A stretch of 64,000 bases of DNA, from the NCBI RefSeq assembly GCF_003026215.1, contig NZ_PYOC01000012.1:1-64000 (forward strand). The letters run 5' to 3'. A program made the translations under genes and the position numbers. Under the pieces are notes generated by a model that had not been told where the DNA came from, did no database searches, and worked only from the letters and a program-made list of their open reading frames with translations. The stretch comes from Photobacterium indicum. GTDB lineage: Bacteria > Pseudomonadota > Gammaproteobacteria > Enterobacterales > Vibrionaceae. Below are positions 25,702 through 36,366 of this stretch, piece by piece. Every line of letters begins with the position of its first letter. The first letter of the stretch is position 1.

Positions 25702-26673
25702 TTACTTTGTACGTTTAACCGCTAAATGAGCGAGTTGGATCAACGCTTCTTTGTAATCAGATTCAGCAATGGGTGCTAGTGCTGCGATTGCTTTGTCGGC
25801 TTCTTCTTCCGCGCGTTGCTGAGTGTACTCCAAAGAGCCAGCTTCGTGCATGGCGGCAAGAATTTCGTTTAGTTTGTCCATACCGTTGGATTTTTCAATC
25901 GCTTCACGAATCATGGCTGACTGCGCTTCATTACCATTATGCATAGCATGTAGCAGTGGAAGGGTTGGTTTACCTTCAGAAAGGTCATCACCCACGTTTT
26001 TACCCATTTCCTTGCCATCTGCGACATAATCCAACACATCGTCAATGAGCTGAAAAGCAGTACCGAGGTAACGACCATAGTCTTGCAGTGCAATTTCAAC
26101 TTCAGTAGAGGATTCTGTGATAATCGCAGAAATCTGAGTTGCAGCTTCAAAAAGGCGAGCCGTTTTAGAGTAGATAACTTGCATATAGTTATCTTCAGTC
26201 GTATTAGGATCATTGCAGTTCATTAGCTGTTGAACTTCACCTTCCGCGATCACATTTGTTGCTTCACTCATGACATCGAGGATCTTTAATGATCTAAGGC
26301 TCGTCATCATCTGAAATGAACGGGTATAAATGTAATCCCCGACAAGAACGCTAGCAGCATTACCAAATGCAGCATTGGCTGTGTCTTTACCACGGCGCAT
26401 GTCTGATTCATCAACAACGTCGTCATGTAACAATGTCGCAGTATGAATAAATTCTACAAATGCAGCAGCCGTTATATGTTTGTCTCCTTGATAGCCCAAA
26501 GCACGAGCGGCAAGAACGACAAGCATCGGACGTAAGCGTTTGCCACCGCCGCTTACAATGTAAAAGCCTAGTTGATTAATAAGAGCTACATCTGAGTTCA
26601 GTTGTGCTTGTATCTTCGCGTCAACTTCCGCCATATCGTTGGCGGTGAGCGCTTGGATAGCTTTAAAATCCAT
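25702..26673 (-). CDS. ispB: Octaprenyl diphosphate synthase IspB
   Basis: IspB elongates farnesyl diphosphate with isopentenyl units to the side chain of ubiquinone. The 323 residues equal E. coli IspB. The first aspartate-rich motif is LLHDDVVDESDMRRG (about residues 82-96) and the second is QLIDDVLDYVAD (about 208-219). GGGKRLRP binds diphosphate. It is divergent from rplU-rpmA, as in E. coli. Confidence 0.97.
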   Translation of the reverse strand: MDFKAIQALTANDMAEVDAKIQAQLNSDVALINQLGFYIVSGGGKRLRPMLVVLAARALGYQGDKHITAAAFVEFIHTATLLHDDVVDESDMRRGKDTANAAFGNAASVLVGDYIYTRSFQMMTSLRSLKILDVMSEATNVIAEGEVQQLMNCNDPNTTEDNYMQVIYSKTARLFEAATQISAIITESSTEVEIALQDYGRYLGTAFQLIDDVLDYVADGKEMGKNVGDDLSEGKPTLPLLHAMHNGNEAQSAMIREAIEKSNGMDKLNEILAAMHEAGSLEYTQQRAEEEADKAIAALAPIAESDYKEALIQLAHLAVKRTK

Positions 26674-26834
26674 TATACATCCAGCAAAATTGTTGGCCGC
26701 TTAAGGCGGAGAATTATTCAAAACAGTTATGGAATCTTACACTAAATTATATCTTTATTCATAACCCCGATTAATCATAATGAGACCGCTTAAATTATTG
26801 AACACCTTTCCACCAATTTTCTTTCTTTAATGGG

Positions 26835-26863
26835 TTGCCAGAAGCGTCATTTTCACGTAACAT
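26835..26863 (+). promoter_or_regulatory. Candidate rplU promoter
   Basis: TTGCCA (26835-26840) and TAACAT (26858-26863) are spaced by 17 bases, 79 bases before the rplU hairpin-SD region ends at ATG 26952. Assigned by inspection. Confidence 0.45.
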
Positions 26864-26890
26864 TCGCGCCCTATTGATGACAAGATTAAG

Positions 26891-26934
26891 CGCATACCCA
26901 TTGCCCAAAATTTACGTGGCAAATGGCCTATGCG
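26891..26934 (+). promoter_or_regulatory. Leader hairpin before rplU, candidate L21 autoregulatory element
   Basis: CGCATA (26891-26896) pairs with TATGCG (26929-26934). Inside, CCATT pairs with AATGG and GCC with GGC. The stem ends against the GGAG of the ribosome binding region. Ribosomal-protein leaders often bind their own product. This assignment is inference from position and folding by eye. Confidence 0.45.
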
Positions 26935-26951
26935 GAGAAGCGGAGTAAGAC

Positions 26952-27263
26952 ATGTACGCTGTTTTCCAAAGTGGTGGTAAGCAACACCGAGTAAGCGAAG
27001 GTCAAACCTTGCGCTTGGAAAAACTAGAAGCTGAAACTGGCGCAAACGTTGAGTTTGATTGCGTTCTTTTAGTTGCTAACGGTGAAGAAGTAACAGTTGG
27101 TGCACCATTCGTAACTGGTGGTAAAGTGACTGCTGAAGTTGTAACGCACGGTCGTGGCGATAAGATTAAAGTCGTTAAGTTCCGTCGTCGTAAGCATTCT
27201 CGTAAGCAAATGGGCCACCGTCAGTGGTTCACTGAAGTCAAAATCACTGGCATCAGCGCTTAA
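26952..27263 (+). CDS. rplU: 50S ribosomal protein L21
   Basis: L21 is a 103-residue large-subunit protein that contacts 23S rRNA. It starts [18 protein letters not shown] and has the basic C-terminal half [22 protein letters not shown], listed here in parts ([20 protein letters not shown]). GGAG precedes ATG 26952. It is co-transcribed with rpmA after 19 bases. Confidence 0.98.
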   Translation: MYAVFQSGGKQHRVSEGQTLRLEKLEAETGANVEFDCVLLVANGEEVTVGAPFVTGGKVTAEVVTHGRGDKIKVVKFRRRKHSRKQMGHRQWFTEVKITGISA

Positions 27264-27282
27264 TAACTAGGAGAATTTAAAG

Positions 27283-27540
27283 ATGGCACACAAAAAAGCT
27301 GGCGGTTCTACTAATAACGGCCGCGATTCAGAAAGTAAACGTTTAGGTGTTAAGCGCTTCGGTGGTGAATCTGTTCTTGCAGGTAACATCATCGTTCGTC
27401 AACGTGGTACTAAGTTCCACGCAGGCACTAACGTTGGTTTGGGTAAAGACCACACACTATTCGCACTTACTGACGGTAAAGTTAAGTTCGAAGTTAAAGG
27501 TCCTAAAAACCGCAAATTCGTAACTATCGAAGCTGCTTAA
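27283..27540 (+). CDS. rpmA: 50S ribosomal protein L27
   Basis: This 85-residue large-subunit protein has an N-terminal tail that reaches the peptidyl-transferase centre. It begins [20 protein letters not shown] and contains [15 protein letters not shown] and [11 protein letters not shown], all diagnostic. It lacks the extra N-terminal peptide cleaved in Firmicutes. AGGAG lies before the start, and a terminator follows. Confidence 0.98.
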   Translation: MAHKKAGGSTNNGRDSESKRLGVKRFGGESVLAGNIIVRQRGTKFHAGTNVGLGKDHTLFALTDGKVKFEVKGPKNRKFVTIEAA

Positions 27541-27561
27541 TTTAGCCTCGTAACGAATCTT

Positions 27562-27590
27562 AAAGCCCTGCCTACTGGCGGGGCTTTTTA
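27562..27590 (+). terminator. Terminator after rplU-rpmA
   Basis: The stem AAGCCC-T-GCC (27563-27572) with GGC-G-GGGCTT (27577-27586) has a TACT loop and is followed by T-rich sequence. It separates the abundant ribosomal message from yhbE. Confidence 0.85.
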
Positions 27591-27604
27591 TTTATGGAGG
27601 GTTT

Positions 27605-28531
27605 ATGTCTACTCATAACCCTGCAGCTGGTATGGCTTTAGCACTGACAACGGCTGTTTTTTGGGGGGCTTTGCCCATAGCCATGAAACAAGCTGTAGAA
27701 GTGATGGATCCTTTTACCATCGTTTGGTACCGCTTTGTAACTGCTTCTATTGGTTTAGGTGCTTGGTTATTTTGGCGAAAGCAATTACCTCAAGTTAAAT
27801 CTGCTAGTCTTCCAGACATTGGTCTGTTATTGCTGGGTAGTATTGGTCTTGCTGGTAACTTTGTACTGTATAACAGTGCATTAAAATTCCTAGACCCTTC
27901 AGTGGTTCAGGTCATTATTCAGTTGGCTCCCGTCATTTTGTTATTGTCGAGTGTATGGCTGTTTAAAGAAAAGTTAGGCGCACACCAAATAATTGGTGTG
28001 TCATGCCTGGTGTTCGGTTTGCTCCTGTTTTTTAATGAGAAGCTAGTTGATTTATTAACGAGTTTTACAGGATATACGCTTGGCGTATTATTAGCTGTCG
28101 TCGCCGCTTTAGTTTGGGTTGTTTATGCGCTGGCACAAAAGTGCTTGCTTAAGCAGTTCAGTTCACCTCAGATCTTACTAATGATCTATGTGATCTGTGC
28201 ATTAATGCTTATGCCGATGGCTCAACCAGAGCAGCTTTTATTAATGGATTCGAGACAGTTGGGCATGTTGATGTTCTGCTGTATTAATACGCTTGTAGGA
28301 TACGGTGCATTTGCTGAAGCAATGGCACGTTGGCAAGCCTCACAAGTGAGTGCGGTTATTACCCTTGCTCCCTTGTTTACGATATTATTTGTAGACCTTG
28401 CTAGTTTGATTTGGCCACAATTTTTTGTCGCGGCAGACCTTAATACTTTAGGGTATCTCGGTGCAATGGTTGTGGTGAGCAGTGCCATGTTTTGTGCAAT
28501 TGGCCATAAAATTATTCGCCAGCACAAATAG
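27605..28531 (+). CDS. yhbE: EamA/DMT family transporter YhbE
   Basis: The 308-residue inner-membrane protein has about ten helices in two EamA halves. ALTTAVFWGALPIAMKQ and NTLVGYGAFAEAMARWQ closely match E. coli YhbE, which also lies between rpmA and obgE. It is probably a metabolite or drug exporter; the substrate is unknown. Start ATG 27605 follows GGAGG. Confidence 0.9.
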   Translation: MSTHNPAAGMALALTTAVFWGALPIAMKQAVEVMDPFTIVWYRFVTASIGLGAWLFWRKQLPQVKSASLPDIGLLLLGSIGLAGNFVLYNSALKFLDPSVVQVIIQLAPVILLLSSVWLFKEKLGAHQIIGVSCLVFGLLLFFNEKLVDLLTSFTGYTLGVLLAVVAALVWVVYALAQKCLLKQFSSPQILLMIYVICALMLMPMAQPEQLLLMDSRQLGMLMFCCINTLVGYGAFAEAMARWQASQVSAVITLAPLFTILFVDLASLIWPQFFVAADLNTLGYLGAMVVVSSAMFCAIGHKIIRQHK

Positions 28532-28554
28532 CCAAGGTCCATTACAATGATTAA

Positions 28555-29811
<1,257 letters not shown>

Positions 29812-29853
29812 TCATTAGCCATCAAAATAGCTTACACTGATTATCGTAATGAA

Positions 29854-29878
29854 AGCCGCTCTTATGAGCGGTTTTTTT
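29854..29878 (+). terminator. Terminator after obgE
   Basis: CCGCTC (29856-29861) pairs with GAGCGG (29866-29871) over a TTAT loop, followed by seven T. Confidence 0.92.
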
Positions 29879-29996
29879 GTGTCTAATCAACAAGGCAATA
29901 ATCGATTTGTCTGATAATTATTCTTAATGGTACTTTAAGTAGAATATGATTGATGAGTCATTATAGCTGCTGTAATGAATGAACTAAGGGAATAGC

Positions 29997-30788
29997 ATGA
30001 CAACGGGATTGAGGCGGTTATCAGAGCCTGAACAAAGAGAAGTATCACGGTTGGCTGTAGCTGCAGGACAGAAGCTGCTCCAGCACGGTGCTGAAAGCAC
30101 GCTAGTCACTGATGTAACCTGTCGCTTAGGTGTAGCCTTGGGCGTTGAGAGTGTTGAGGTGTCGCTGTCTGCAAGCTCTATGGTCATCACGACTCTGAAT
30201 CACGGACGTTGTATTACCACGACACGTCGCTGCCAAGATCGTGGGATAAATATGCAAGTCGTGACCGATATCCAGCGAGTTTGCATTATGGCTGAACGAG
30301 GGTTATTAGATATATACAGCGTGCATCATCGTTTAGAAAAGATCAAACCTCTGCGATATAACCGTTTTCTGGTTATTGTAATGATAGGCTTGTCTTGTGC
30401 TGCGTTTAGCCGGTTAGCGGGTGGTGATTGGCCAGTATTTATTCTGACGTTTATTGCTTCTTCTGTAGGGATGTTTGTGCGACAAGAAATTGCCCATTGT
30501 CACTTCAATCCGCTTGTTAATTTTGGTGTTACAGCCTTTGTCACGACCTTGATTTCGGGCTTAGGTCAAGTATACCAAATTGGTGAAACCCCCTTTTTGG
30601 CGATGGCATCATCTGTATTAATGCTCGTTCCTGGCTTCCCTTTAATTAATGCCATTTCTGATATGGTGAAGGGATATTCGAATATGGGTATAGCACGTTG
30701 GACTTTAGCTAGCTTGTTAACATTATCGACCAGTATGGGGATTGTTGCTGCGATGAATGTACTCGGTGTATGGGGGTGGTTGTCATGA
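29997..30788 (+). CDS. yjjP: YjjP, ThrE-type exporter subunit (N-terminal half)
   Basis: The 263-residue protein has a soluble N-terminal part (to about 115, with QKLLQHGAESTLVTDVTCRL, the DUF1212/ThrE signature) and about five membrane helices. YjjP with YjjB forms a split ThrE-like exporter; the E. coli pair exports succinate. Start ATG 29997 follows AAGGGAA. The stop overlaps the yjjB start by 4 bases. Confidence 0.9.
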   Translation: MTTGLRRLSEPEQREVSRLAVAAGQKLLQHGAESTLVTDVTCRLGVALGVESVEVSLSASSMVITTLNHGRCITTTRRCQDRGINMQVVTDIQRVCIMAERGLLDIYSVHHRLEKIKPLRYNRFLVIVMIGLSCAAFSRLAGGDWPVFILTFIASSVGMFVRQEIAHCHFNPLVNFGVTAFVTTLISGLGQVYQIGETPFLAMASSVLMLVPGFPLINAISDMVKGYSNMGIARWTLASLLTLSTSMGIVAAMNVLGVWGWLS

Positions 30789-31258
30789 TCAATCTTGATT
30801 TTTTTATGGCATTACTTAACGATATGTTTTTCTCTATGATCCCAGCCGTTGGTTTTGCGCTGGTATTTAATGTACCTCAAAAAGCTTTAAAGTATTGTGC
30901 TATTGGTGGGGCGTTAGGCCATGGCTGCCGCTTTGTATTATTGCACTGGGGTGTACCGATTGAATGGGCAACCTTAGGTGCAGCAACGTTAGTCGGTATG
31001 ATTGGTGTGCATTGGTCACATCGTTTTCTTGCCCACCCTAAAGTCTTTACTGTTGCAGCAATGATTCCTATGGTACCCGGCGTGTTTGCGTTTAAAGCGA
31101 TGATCGCATTGGTTGAAATTAATCATAGTGGCTACAGTGTCGAATTATGGGGCTTGATGATAGAAAATGTTCTGAAGGCTGTATTTATTGTAGCTGCTTT
31201 AGCTATTGGGCTGGCAATGCCAGGGCTATTGTTTTATCGTCGCCGGTCAGTGGTATAA
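30785..31258 (+). CDS. yjjB: YjjB, ThrE-type exporter subunit (C-terminal half)
   Basis: This membrane protein of about 157 residues has four or five helices and matches the DUF3815/ThrE_2 half: FSMIPAVGFALVFNVPQKAL, GALGHGCRFVLLH and MIPMVPGVFAFKAM. ATG 30785 sits in ATGA overlapping the yjjP stop, so translation is coupled. An upstream GTG at 30770 is less likely. folA follows after 32 bases and may be co-transcribed. Confidence 0.9.
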   Translation: MINLDFFMALLNDMFFSMIPAVGFALVFNVPQKALKYCAIGGALGHGCRFVLLHWGVPIEWATLGAATLVGMIGVHWSHRFLAHPKVFTVAAMIPMVPGVFAFKAMIALVEINHSGYSVELWGLMIENVLKAVFIVAALAIGLAMPGLLFYRRRSVV

Positions 31259-31290
31259 ATTATCTATGGTGTTACTTAAGGAGGTATGAA

Positions 31291-31776
31291 GTGAAGATCA
31301 GTATGATCGCAGCTATGGCCAAAGATCGAGTTATTGGTAAAGATAATGCGATGCCATGGCATTTACCAGCAGATTTTGCATGGTTTAAGAAATCTACCTT
31401 GGGTAAGCCAATTGTGATGGGGCGGAAAACGTTTGAATCAATTGGTCGCCCTTTACCTGGTCGTTTGAATATTGTTATTAGTCGTAATCCTGCGTTTAGT
31501 GCCGAAGGTATTACAGTTGTTGCTGATATCGAAGCGGCAAAGCGTGTTGCGGGCGATATTGAAGAGTTAATGATCATTGGTGGTGGCAGTATTTATGAGG
31601 CGTGCTTACCAAGCGCTGATCGTCTTTATTTAACGTTTATCGATCTTGATGTTGATGGTGATACCTGCTTCCCAGATTGGGGAGAAGGTTGGATTAAAAG
31701 TCATACTGAGCACTATTCTGCTGATGAAAAGAATGCGCATGATATGCAATTTGTGATTTTAGAACGTCACATTTAG
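31291..31776 (+). CDS. folA: Dihydrofolate reductase FolA
   Basis: FolA makes tetrahydrofolate with NADPH and is the trimethoprim target. The 161-residue protein begins at GTG 31291, placed 5 bases after the ideal site TAAGGAGGT. Sequence: KISMIAAMAKDRVIGKDNAMPWHLPADFAWF (parts) with the catalytic aspartate in LPADFAWFK, GRKTFESIGRPLPGR and IIGGGSIYEACLP. E. coli FolA has 159 residues. It is convergent with apaH, as in E. coli. Confidence 0.96.
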   Translation: MKISMIAAMAKDRVIGKDNAMPWHLPADFAWFKKSTLGKPIVMGRKTFESIGRPLPGRLNIVISRNPAFSAEGITVVADIEAAKRVAGDIEELMIIGGGSIYEACLPSADRLYLTFIDLDVDGDTCFPDWGEGWIKSHTEHYSADEKNAHDMQFVILERHI

Positions 31777-31860
31777 CTTACTTAAGCGATTAGCTGTCAG
31801 TGTTATTTATATGAAACTGACAGCTGACTATCTCATTGGATTATAGGTTTATTTCATGAA

Positions 31861-32682
31861 TTAACCCGCATGAACTGGGCACGCTTTTTCAAAGCGTGCA
31901 TTATCTTCCCAACGTAACAATGTCATGCTATTTCCCCAGACACACCCCGTATCGAGCCCAATGACTTTCTCATCTTCATGACCACATAATGCAGCCCAAT
32001 GACCAAAGATTATTTTTTTATTTAATGCTTGGTGACGTGGAAGATAAAACCAAGGCACAAGTTCGCCCACGTCTGGATCGTTAGGGGATAACTTACATGC
32101 CATATCTAATCGCCCATCAGGGTAGCAAAAACGCATCCGAGTAAGGGCATTAATCGTAAAACGGTATCGCTCAATACCAATGAGTTCGTTGGACCAAAAA
32201 TCGGGACCACTGCCATACATATTTTTTAGCAGCCATAGGTAATCATCTGACTGTAAGCAAACTTCGACCTCACGGGCGTACTGTTGCGTTTGCGATAAGT
32301 TCCATTGAGGTGGAATCCCCGCATGTGACATGGCAAAAGGTAATGTTGGGTGGTTAGCAAAAAGGGGCTGTTTCCGCAGCCATTCTAGCAACTCTACTGA
32401 GTCTGGCGCGTCTAAAATAGCTTGAATTTTATCTTTCTTCTTAGGCTTGGTAATACCATTAGCTGTCGCTAATAAATGCAGGTCATGATTGCCTAAAACA
32501 ATGGTAGCGGAGCGATCTAAATTTTTCACAAAACGTAATGTTTCTAGCGACTTTGGCCCTCTCGCAACAAGATCGCCAGCCAACCACAGTTCATCATGTT
32601 TAGGGTTAAATTTAGCTTTTTCAAGAAGATAAATAAGATCGTCTAAACAACCTTGAATATCACCGACAAGGTAGGTTGCCAT
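31861..32682 (-). CDS. apaH: Diadenosine tetraphosphatase ApaH
   Basis: ApaH cleaves Ap4A symmetrically to two ADP and also removes Np4 caps from RNA. The 273-residue metallophosphoesterase has GDIQGC (residue 7), GDLVARGP and GNHDLHLLA motifs for the binuclear metal centre, plus MSHAGIPP. It is the last gene of lptD-surA-pdxA-rsmA-apaG-apaH and starts 8 bases after the apaG stop. Confidence 0.97.
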   Translation of the reverse strand: MATYLVGDIQGCLDDLIYLLEKAKFNPKHDELWLAGDLVARGPKSLETLRFVKNLDRSATIVLGNHDLHLLATANGITKPKKKDKIQAILDAPDSVELLEWLRKQPLFANHPTLPFAMSHAGIPPQWNLSQTQQYAREVEVCLQSDDYLWLLKNMYGSGPDFWSNELIGIERYRFTINALTRMRFCYPDGRLDMACKLSPNDPDVGELVPWFYLPRHQALNKKIIFGHWAALCGHEDEKVIGLDTGCVWGNSMTLLRWEDNARFEKACPVHAG

Positions 32683-32690
32683 ACAATTCC

Positions 32691-33074
32691 TTAATGGAGA
32701 ATATTGGGTATTGCTAACCTAAACGGAGATACTTCTGCATTAAAGGTTTCGCCATCTTCAGTACCCATGACGTAGTGACCTTGCATTACACCAAGTGGCG
32801 TTTCAATGATCGTACCGCTGGTATAAGTATATTCTTCGTTCATCTTTATCTCTGGTTGGTCACCAACCACACCTTCACCTTCAATCACGAGTCGCTTGCC
32901 GTTCGCATCGGTTATTAGCCAATAACGACTTAATAACTTGGCGGTACCCTTACCTAGATTTCTAATCGTGATGGTATATGAGAAAACATAACGCTGATTG
33001 TCAGGTTCAGACTGTTCCTCAATATAGTGAGTAACGACGTTGCATTTTATTGTTGGGGGGGAATTCGCGCTCAA
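32691..33074 (-). CDS. apaG: ApaG protein (Co2+/Mg2+ efflux-associated)
   Basis: The 127-residue ApaG domain has a fibronectin-III-like fold. It contains [31 protein letters not shown] (parts), [14 protein letters not shown] and the glycine-rich [11 protein letters not shown] ending. The exact role is unclear; mutants elsewhere are affected in metal resistance. Unlike E. coli it is separated from rsmA by 150 bases that hold a long hairpin. Confidence 0.93.
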   Translation of the reverse strand: MSANSPPTIKCNVVTHYIEEQSEPDNQRYVFSYTITIRNLGKGTAKLLSRYWLITDANGKRLVIEGEGVVGDQPEIKMNEEYTYTSGTIIETPLGVMQGHYVMGTEDGETFNAEVSPFRLAIPNILH

Positions 33075-33119
33075 AATAATGCTTCCTTTCTTCTGGCGGA
33101 GGTAACGATTTATCTCATA

Positions 33120-33166
33120 GCTATTTAGATCAGTATCTGTGAATACAGATAACTGAGCTAAATAGC
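33120..33166 (-). repeat. Long near-perfect hairpin between rsmA and apaG
   Basis: Arms: GCTATTTAG (33120-33128) with CTAAATAGC (33158-33166), TCAGT with ACTGA, and ATCTGT with ACAGAT around the loop GAAT. There is one mismatch and one bulge, giving about 20 paired bases. It lies in the intercistronic gap of a transcript that is tightly packed elsewhere. No U-run follows, so it is more likely a processing or stability element than a terminator. Confidence 0.75.
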
Positions 33167-33224
33167 GTAGAGTCGAGGAATTGTAAAATGTATCGCTGAG
33201 TGCATGATACTTTCCCTCGTCGTT

Positions 33225-34040
33225 TTATGCGTTTTGGTGGTTCGCATCTAACCAGTTTGCCATCGCAACAAACTGCTGAAGAGTAATATTTTCTGGACGT
33301 AGCCCAGGATTTACTCCTAAGTTTTCTAATTGTTCAACGGTTAATAATGCTTTGTAGCAGTTACGAATCGTTTTACGACGCTGGTTAAAGCCTTCACGAC
33401 AAACACGGTCTAGCCACTTAAGGTTAGTACATGGGTGTGGTAATACTTCATATGGCGTTAAACGAACAACGGCAGAATCCACTTTTGGTGCTGGTGTAAA
33501 TGATTCTGGCGGTACTTCTAATACCGGTGTTACTCGGCTGTAGTACTGCGCCATTACCGTTAAGCGTCCATAGGCTTTACAGCCAGGACCCGCAGCCAGA
33601 CGGTTCACCACTTCTTTTTGCAACATAAAGTGCATATCTTCCACATGTTCGTGGAAAGTGAAAAGGTGGAACATCAACGGTGTTGAGATGTTGTAAGGTA
33701 AATTACCAAAAATACGCAATTTATTATTTGGTTTAATAAGTTGCGTGAAGTCGAAGCGCATTGCATCGCCTTCATAAATCGTTAACTTATCAGCCAAATC
33801 AGGATGATGACGTAAACGCTTAGCAAGGTCGCGATCGAGCTCAATAACTGAGAACTTATCTACAAGCCTACCAACAGGTTCAGTAATAGCACCAAGGCCT
33901 GGGCCAATTTCTACCAGATTTTGGCCTGGTAGCGGGTTGATCGACGAAACAATACCGTCAATGATGTATGGGTCATTCAAAAAATTCTGGCCAAAGCGCT
34001 TACGGGCGCGGTGACCTAGGTGGACTTGATCGCTGCTCAT
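33225..34040 (-). CDS. rsmA: 16S rRNA dimethyladenosine transferase RsmA (KsgA)
   Basis: RsmA dimethylates two adjacent adenines near the 3' end of 16S rRNA in late 30S assembly. The 271-residue SAM methyltransferase has [19 protein letters not shown], the SAM motif [12 protein letters not shown] and the catalytic [12 protein letters not shown] 34040 overlaps the pdxA stop by 4 bases and gives the family-typical start [17 protein letters not shown]; a longer upstream frame to 34085 lies inside pdxA and is rejected. Confidence 0.97.
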   Translation of the reverse strand: MSSDQVHLGHRARKRFGQNFLNDPYIIDGIVSSINPLPGQNLVEIGPGLGAITEPVGRLVDKFSVIELDRDLAKRLRHHPDLADKLTIYEGDAMRFDFTQLIKPNNKLRIFGNLPYNISTPLMFHLFTFHEHVEDMHFMLQKEVVNRLAAGPGCKAYGRLTVMAQYYSRVTPVLEVPPESFTPAPKVDSAVVRLTPYEVLPHPCTNLKWLDRVCREGFNQRRKTIRNCYKALLTVEQLENLGVNPGLRPENITLQQFVAMANWLDANHQNA

Positions 34041-35032
34041 GCTTGTTTTTCTACCAATTCGAGGGCGTGCGATAGCGCTGTCCAAAGGCTACCGATATCC
34101 GCCTGTCCAGTACCTGCGAGTTCCAGTGCGGTACCATGATCTACTGACGTTCTGATGAAGGGCAGACCTAGCGTAATGTTGACCGCTTTACCAAAGCCTT
34201 TATATTTCAGCACTGGTAGCCCTTGATCGTGATACATAGCTAATACAGTATCTGCATCGGCTAAATATTTTTCATTGAAGATTGTATCTGCAGGTAATGG
34301 ACCTACTAGATTCATGCCTTCTTGTTGACGAAGTTTATCGAGAGCCGGAGTAATCACTTCGATTTCTTCCCGCCCTAAACATCCATCTTCACCCGCATGT
34401 GGATTTAAGCCACAAACGTAAATTTTTGGATTCTCGATCCCAAACTTACTGACTAAATCGGCATGCAAAATTCGGATTACTTGTTGTAAACGATCTTCAG
34501 TTACCGCTTGAGATACGTACGCCAAAGGAATATGTGTCGTCACTAATGCGACGCGTAATCCTTCGGTTGCCAACATCATAACAACTTGCGCAGTATTCGC
34601 TTGTTGAGCGAAAAATTCAGTGTGACCACTAAAAGATACCCCTGCGCGGTTAATCACACCTTTATGAACAGGCCCTGTTACTAGTGCTGCAAATTCACCA
34701 CTTAAACAACCTTGTGCGGCATGCTCTAATGTCTGCAGTACGTAGTGACCATTTTGTTCATTTAACTCACCAGTAATAACGGGTGCGTTTAATTCGTGAT
34801 TAGCTACAATCAAAGTACCAGCCTGATGTGGCTGCGCTGGAAGTGTGGCATCGTAGTGCTTCACTTCTAACGGTAATCCCAATTGGGCTGCACGTTCTAC
34901 CATAAGCTGAGCGTTAGCACAAATAACAAGCTCGTGTGACCAAGCATGTTGGACTAATGCGATGATTAAATCTGGACCAATTCCAGCAGGTTCGCCAGGG
35001 GTAATAACAATGCGTTTAACCTTGGTCATCAT
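34037..35032 (-). CDS. pdxA: 4-hydroxythreonine-4-phosphate dehydrogenase PdxA
   Basis: PdxA oxidises 4-phosphohydroxy-L-threonine in pyridoxal phosphate synthesis. The 331-residue protein has [38 protein letters not shown] with a metal histidine, [10 protein letters not shown] and [19 protein letters not shown], which supply metal and substrate contacts. The start is ATG 35032 or 35029; both lie inside the end of surA, so the genes overlap by about 17 bases and are coupled. Confidence 0.97.
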   Translation of the reverse strand: MMTKVKRIVITPGEPAGIGPDLIIALVQHAWSHELVICANAQLMVERAAQLGLPLEVKHYDATLPAQPHQAGTLIVANHELNAPVITGELNEQNGHYVLQTLEHAAQGCLSGEFAALVTGPVHKGVINRAGVSFSGHTEFFAQQANTAQVVMMLATEGLRVALVTTHIPLAYVSQAVTEDRLQQVIRILHADLVSKFGIENPKIYVCGLNPHAGEDGCLGREEIEVITPALDKLRQQEGMNLVGPLPADTIFNEKYLADADTVLAMYHDQGLPVLKYKGFGKAVNITLGLPFIRTSVDHGTALELAGTGQADIGSLWTALSHALELVEKQA

Positions 35033-36320
35033 TCGTTCCTAGTTGTTCGATGTAAGCACCTGCACGTAATTCTTGTAACCATGCTTGCGCTTCTTCATTA
35101 AATTTACGGCTAAAGAGAATGCGATAAGCGCGATTTTTCATTGCTGCATCGGTGCGGTCGACATTACGGCGATCAAGTACTTCCACGATGTGCCAACCAT
35201 GAACCGTTTTGAATGGTTCGCTTATTGTATCTTTTGGTAGTGTTTCAATTTTATCTTTAAACTCAGGTACGTATAGGTCAGGTGTTTGCCAACCTAGTTC
35301 GCCACCATTCGCAGCAGAGCCTGGATCTGAACTTAATTTTTGAGCTTCATCAGCAAAAGTCTGTCGACCCGCTAAGATGTCTTGGCGGACTTTTTCTAAC
35401 TGACGTTTTGCCCCTTCATCACTTAAAATAACCGACGTTTTGATTAGAATATGACGTGCATTAATTTCAGTAACAGAAACCGTTTCTAATCCTTTTACAT
35501 CATTTACTTTAATAATGTGATAACCCACACCGCTGCGGAATGGACCAATAATCGCGCCTTTGCCATTTGATTTAATTTGGTCAGCAAAAATTGTTGGCAT
35601 TTCTTCCTGACGCATCCAGCCCCATTCACCACCTTGTAGTGCTTTTGGCCCTTTAGAGTAGCTGTAAGCGAGGTTTGCGAAGTCGGCGCCATTTTTCAAT
35701 TCATCAACAATTTGTTGTGCTTGTTGTTGAGTTTCTTCACGCTGCTCTTTTGTTGCCCCTTCTTCAACTCGTAATTGGATATGACTAATATTGAATTGAA
35801 CGGTTTGTAATGTTTGTTTGTTGAGTTGTTCAGCCAGCATTTCAACTTCTTGCGGTAAAATATTGATACGACGACGCACCTGAATAGTACGTGCTTCACT
35901 TGCGGTCATATCACGACGCATTTGCTCGCGAAAGATAGAGTAAGATATTCCACTTTTCTCTAGCTCTTGCTGAAGTTGAGGAATAGTTAGCTTACGTTCT
36001 TTGGCAACTTCAGCAATGGCTTGATCAAGTCGAGTATCGTCAATACGAATACCAAATTGCTCTGCTTGCTGTAGTTGCAGTGTTTCAATGATTAGCTTTT
36101 CCATTACCTGTTCAGTCAATAAAGCATTATCGGGTAGCGGTTGATTCTGCTCTGCTGCATTGATGCGTACCGTTTGCAGCATCGCATTGACATCACTTTG
36201 TAAGATCACACTGTCATTGACGAGTGTTACGACTTTATCAAGTTCCTTGGGGGCAGCCATGCTGCTTGCAGCCAAGCTCCAGATTGCTATACCTAGCAAA
36301 GAAGATTTCCACTTTTTCAT
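35016..36320 (-). CDS. surA: Periplasmic chaperone SurA
   Basis: SurA escorts unfolded outer-membrane proteins to the BAM complex. The 434-residue protein (428 in E. coli) has a signal peptide (about 1-22, AASSMAA), an N-terminal chaperone module and two parvulin domains (about 173-276 and 285-385; [20 protein letters not shown] marks the second). It is in the lptD operon, coupling LptD with its chaperone. Sigma-E control is known in E. coli but not visible to me here. Confidence 0.97.
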   Translation of the reverse strand: MKKWKSSLLGIAIWSLAASSMAAPKELDKVVTLVNDSVILQSDVNAMLQTVRINAAEQNQPLPDNALLTEQVMEKLIIETLQLQQAEQFGIRIDDTRLDQAIAEVAKERKLTIPQLQQELEKSGISYSIFREQMRRDMTASEARTIQVRRRINILPQEVEMLAEQLNKQTLQTVQFNISHIQLRVEEGATKEQREETQQQAQQIVDELKNGADFANLAYSYSKGPKALQGGEWGWMRQEEMPTIFADQIKSNGKGAIIGPFRSGVGYHIIKVNDVKGLETVSVTEINARHILIKTSVILSDEGAKRQLEKVRQDILAGRQTFADEAQKLSSDPGSAANGGELGWQTPDLYVPEFKDKIETLPKDTISEPFKTVHGWHIVEVLDRRNVDRTDAAMKNRAYRILFSRKFNEEAQAWLQELRAGAYIEQLGTNDDQG

Positions 36321-36366
36321 CTACGTTCCATCTATTTTTGCAATTACGAATCAGTTCGTAATTGAA

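Noticed and set aside
33225-34085. Longer rsmA starting inside pdxA at 34085
   Set aside because: The extra 15 residues are unlike relatives; ATG 34040 in an ATGA overlap fits better.
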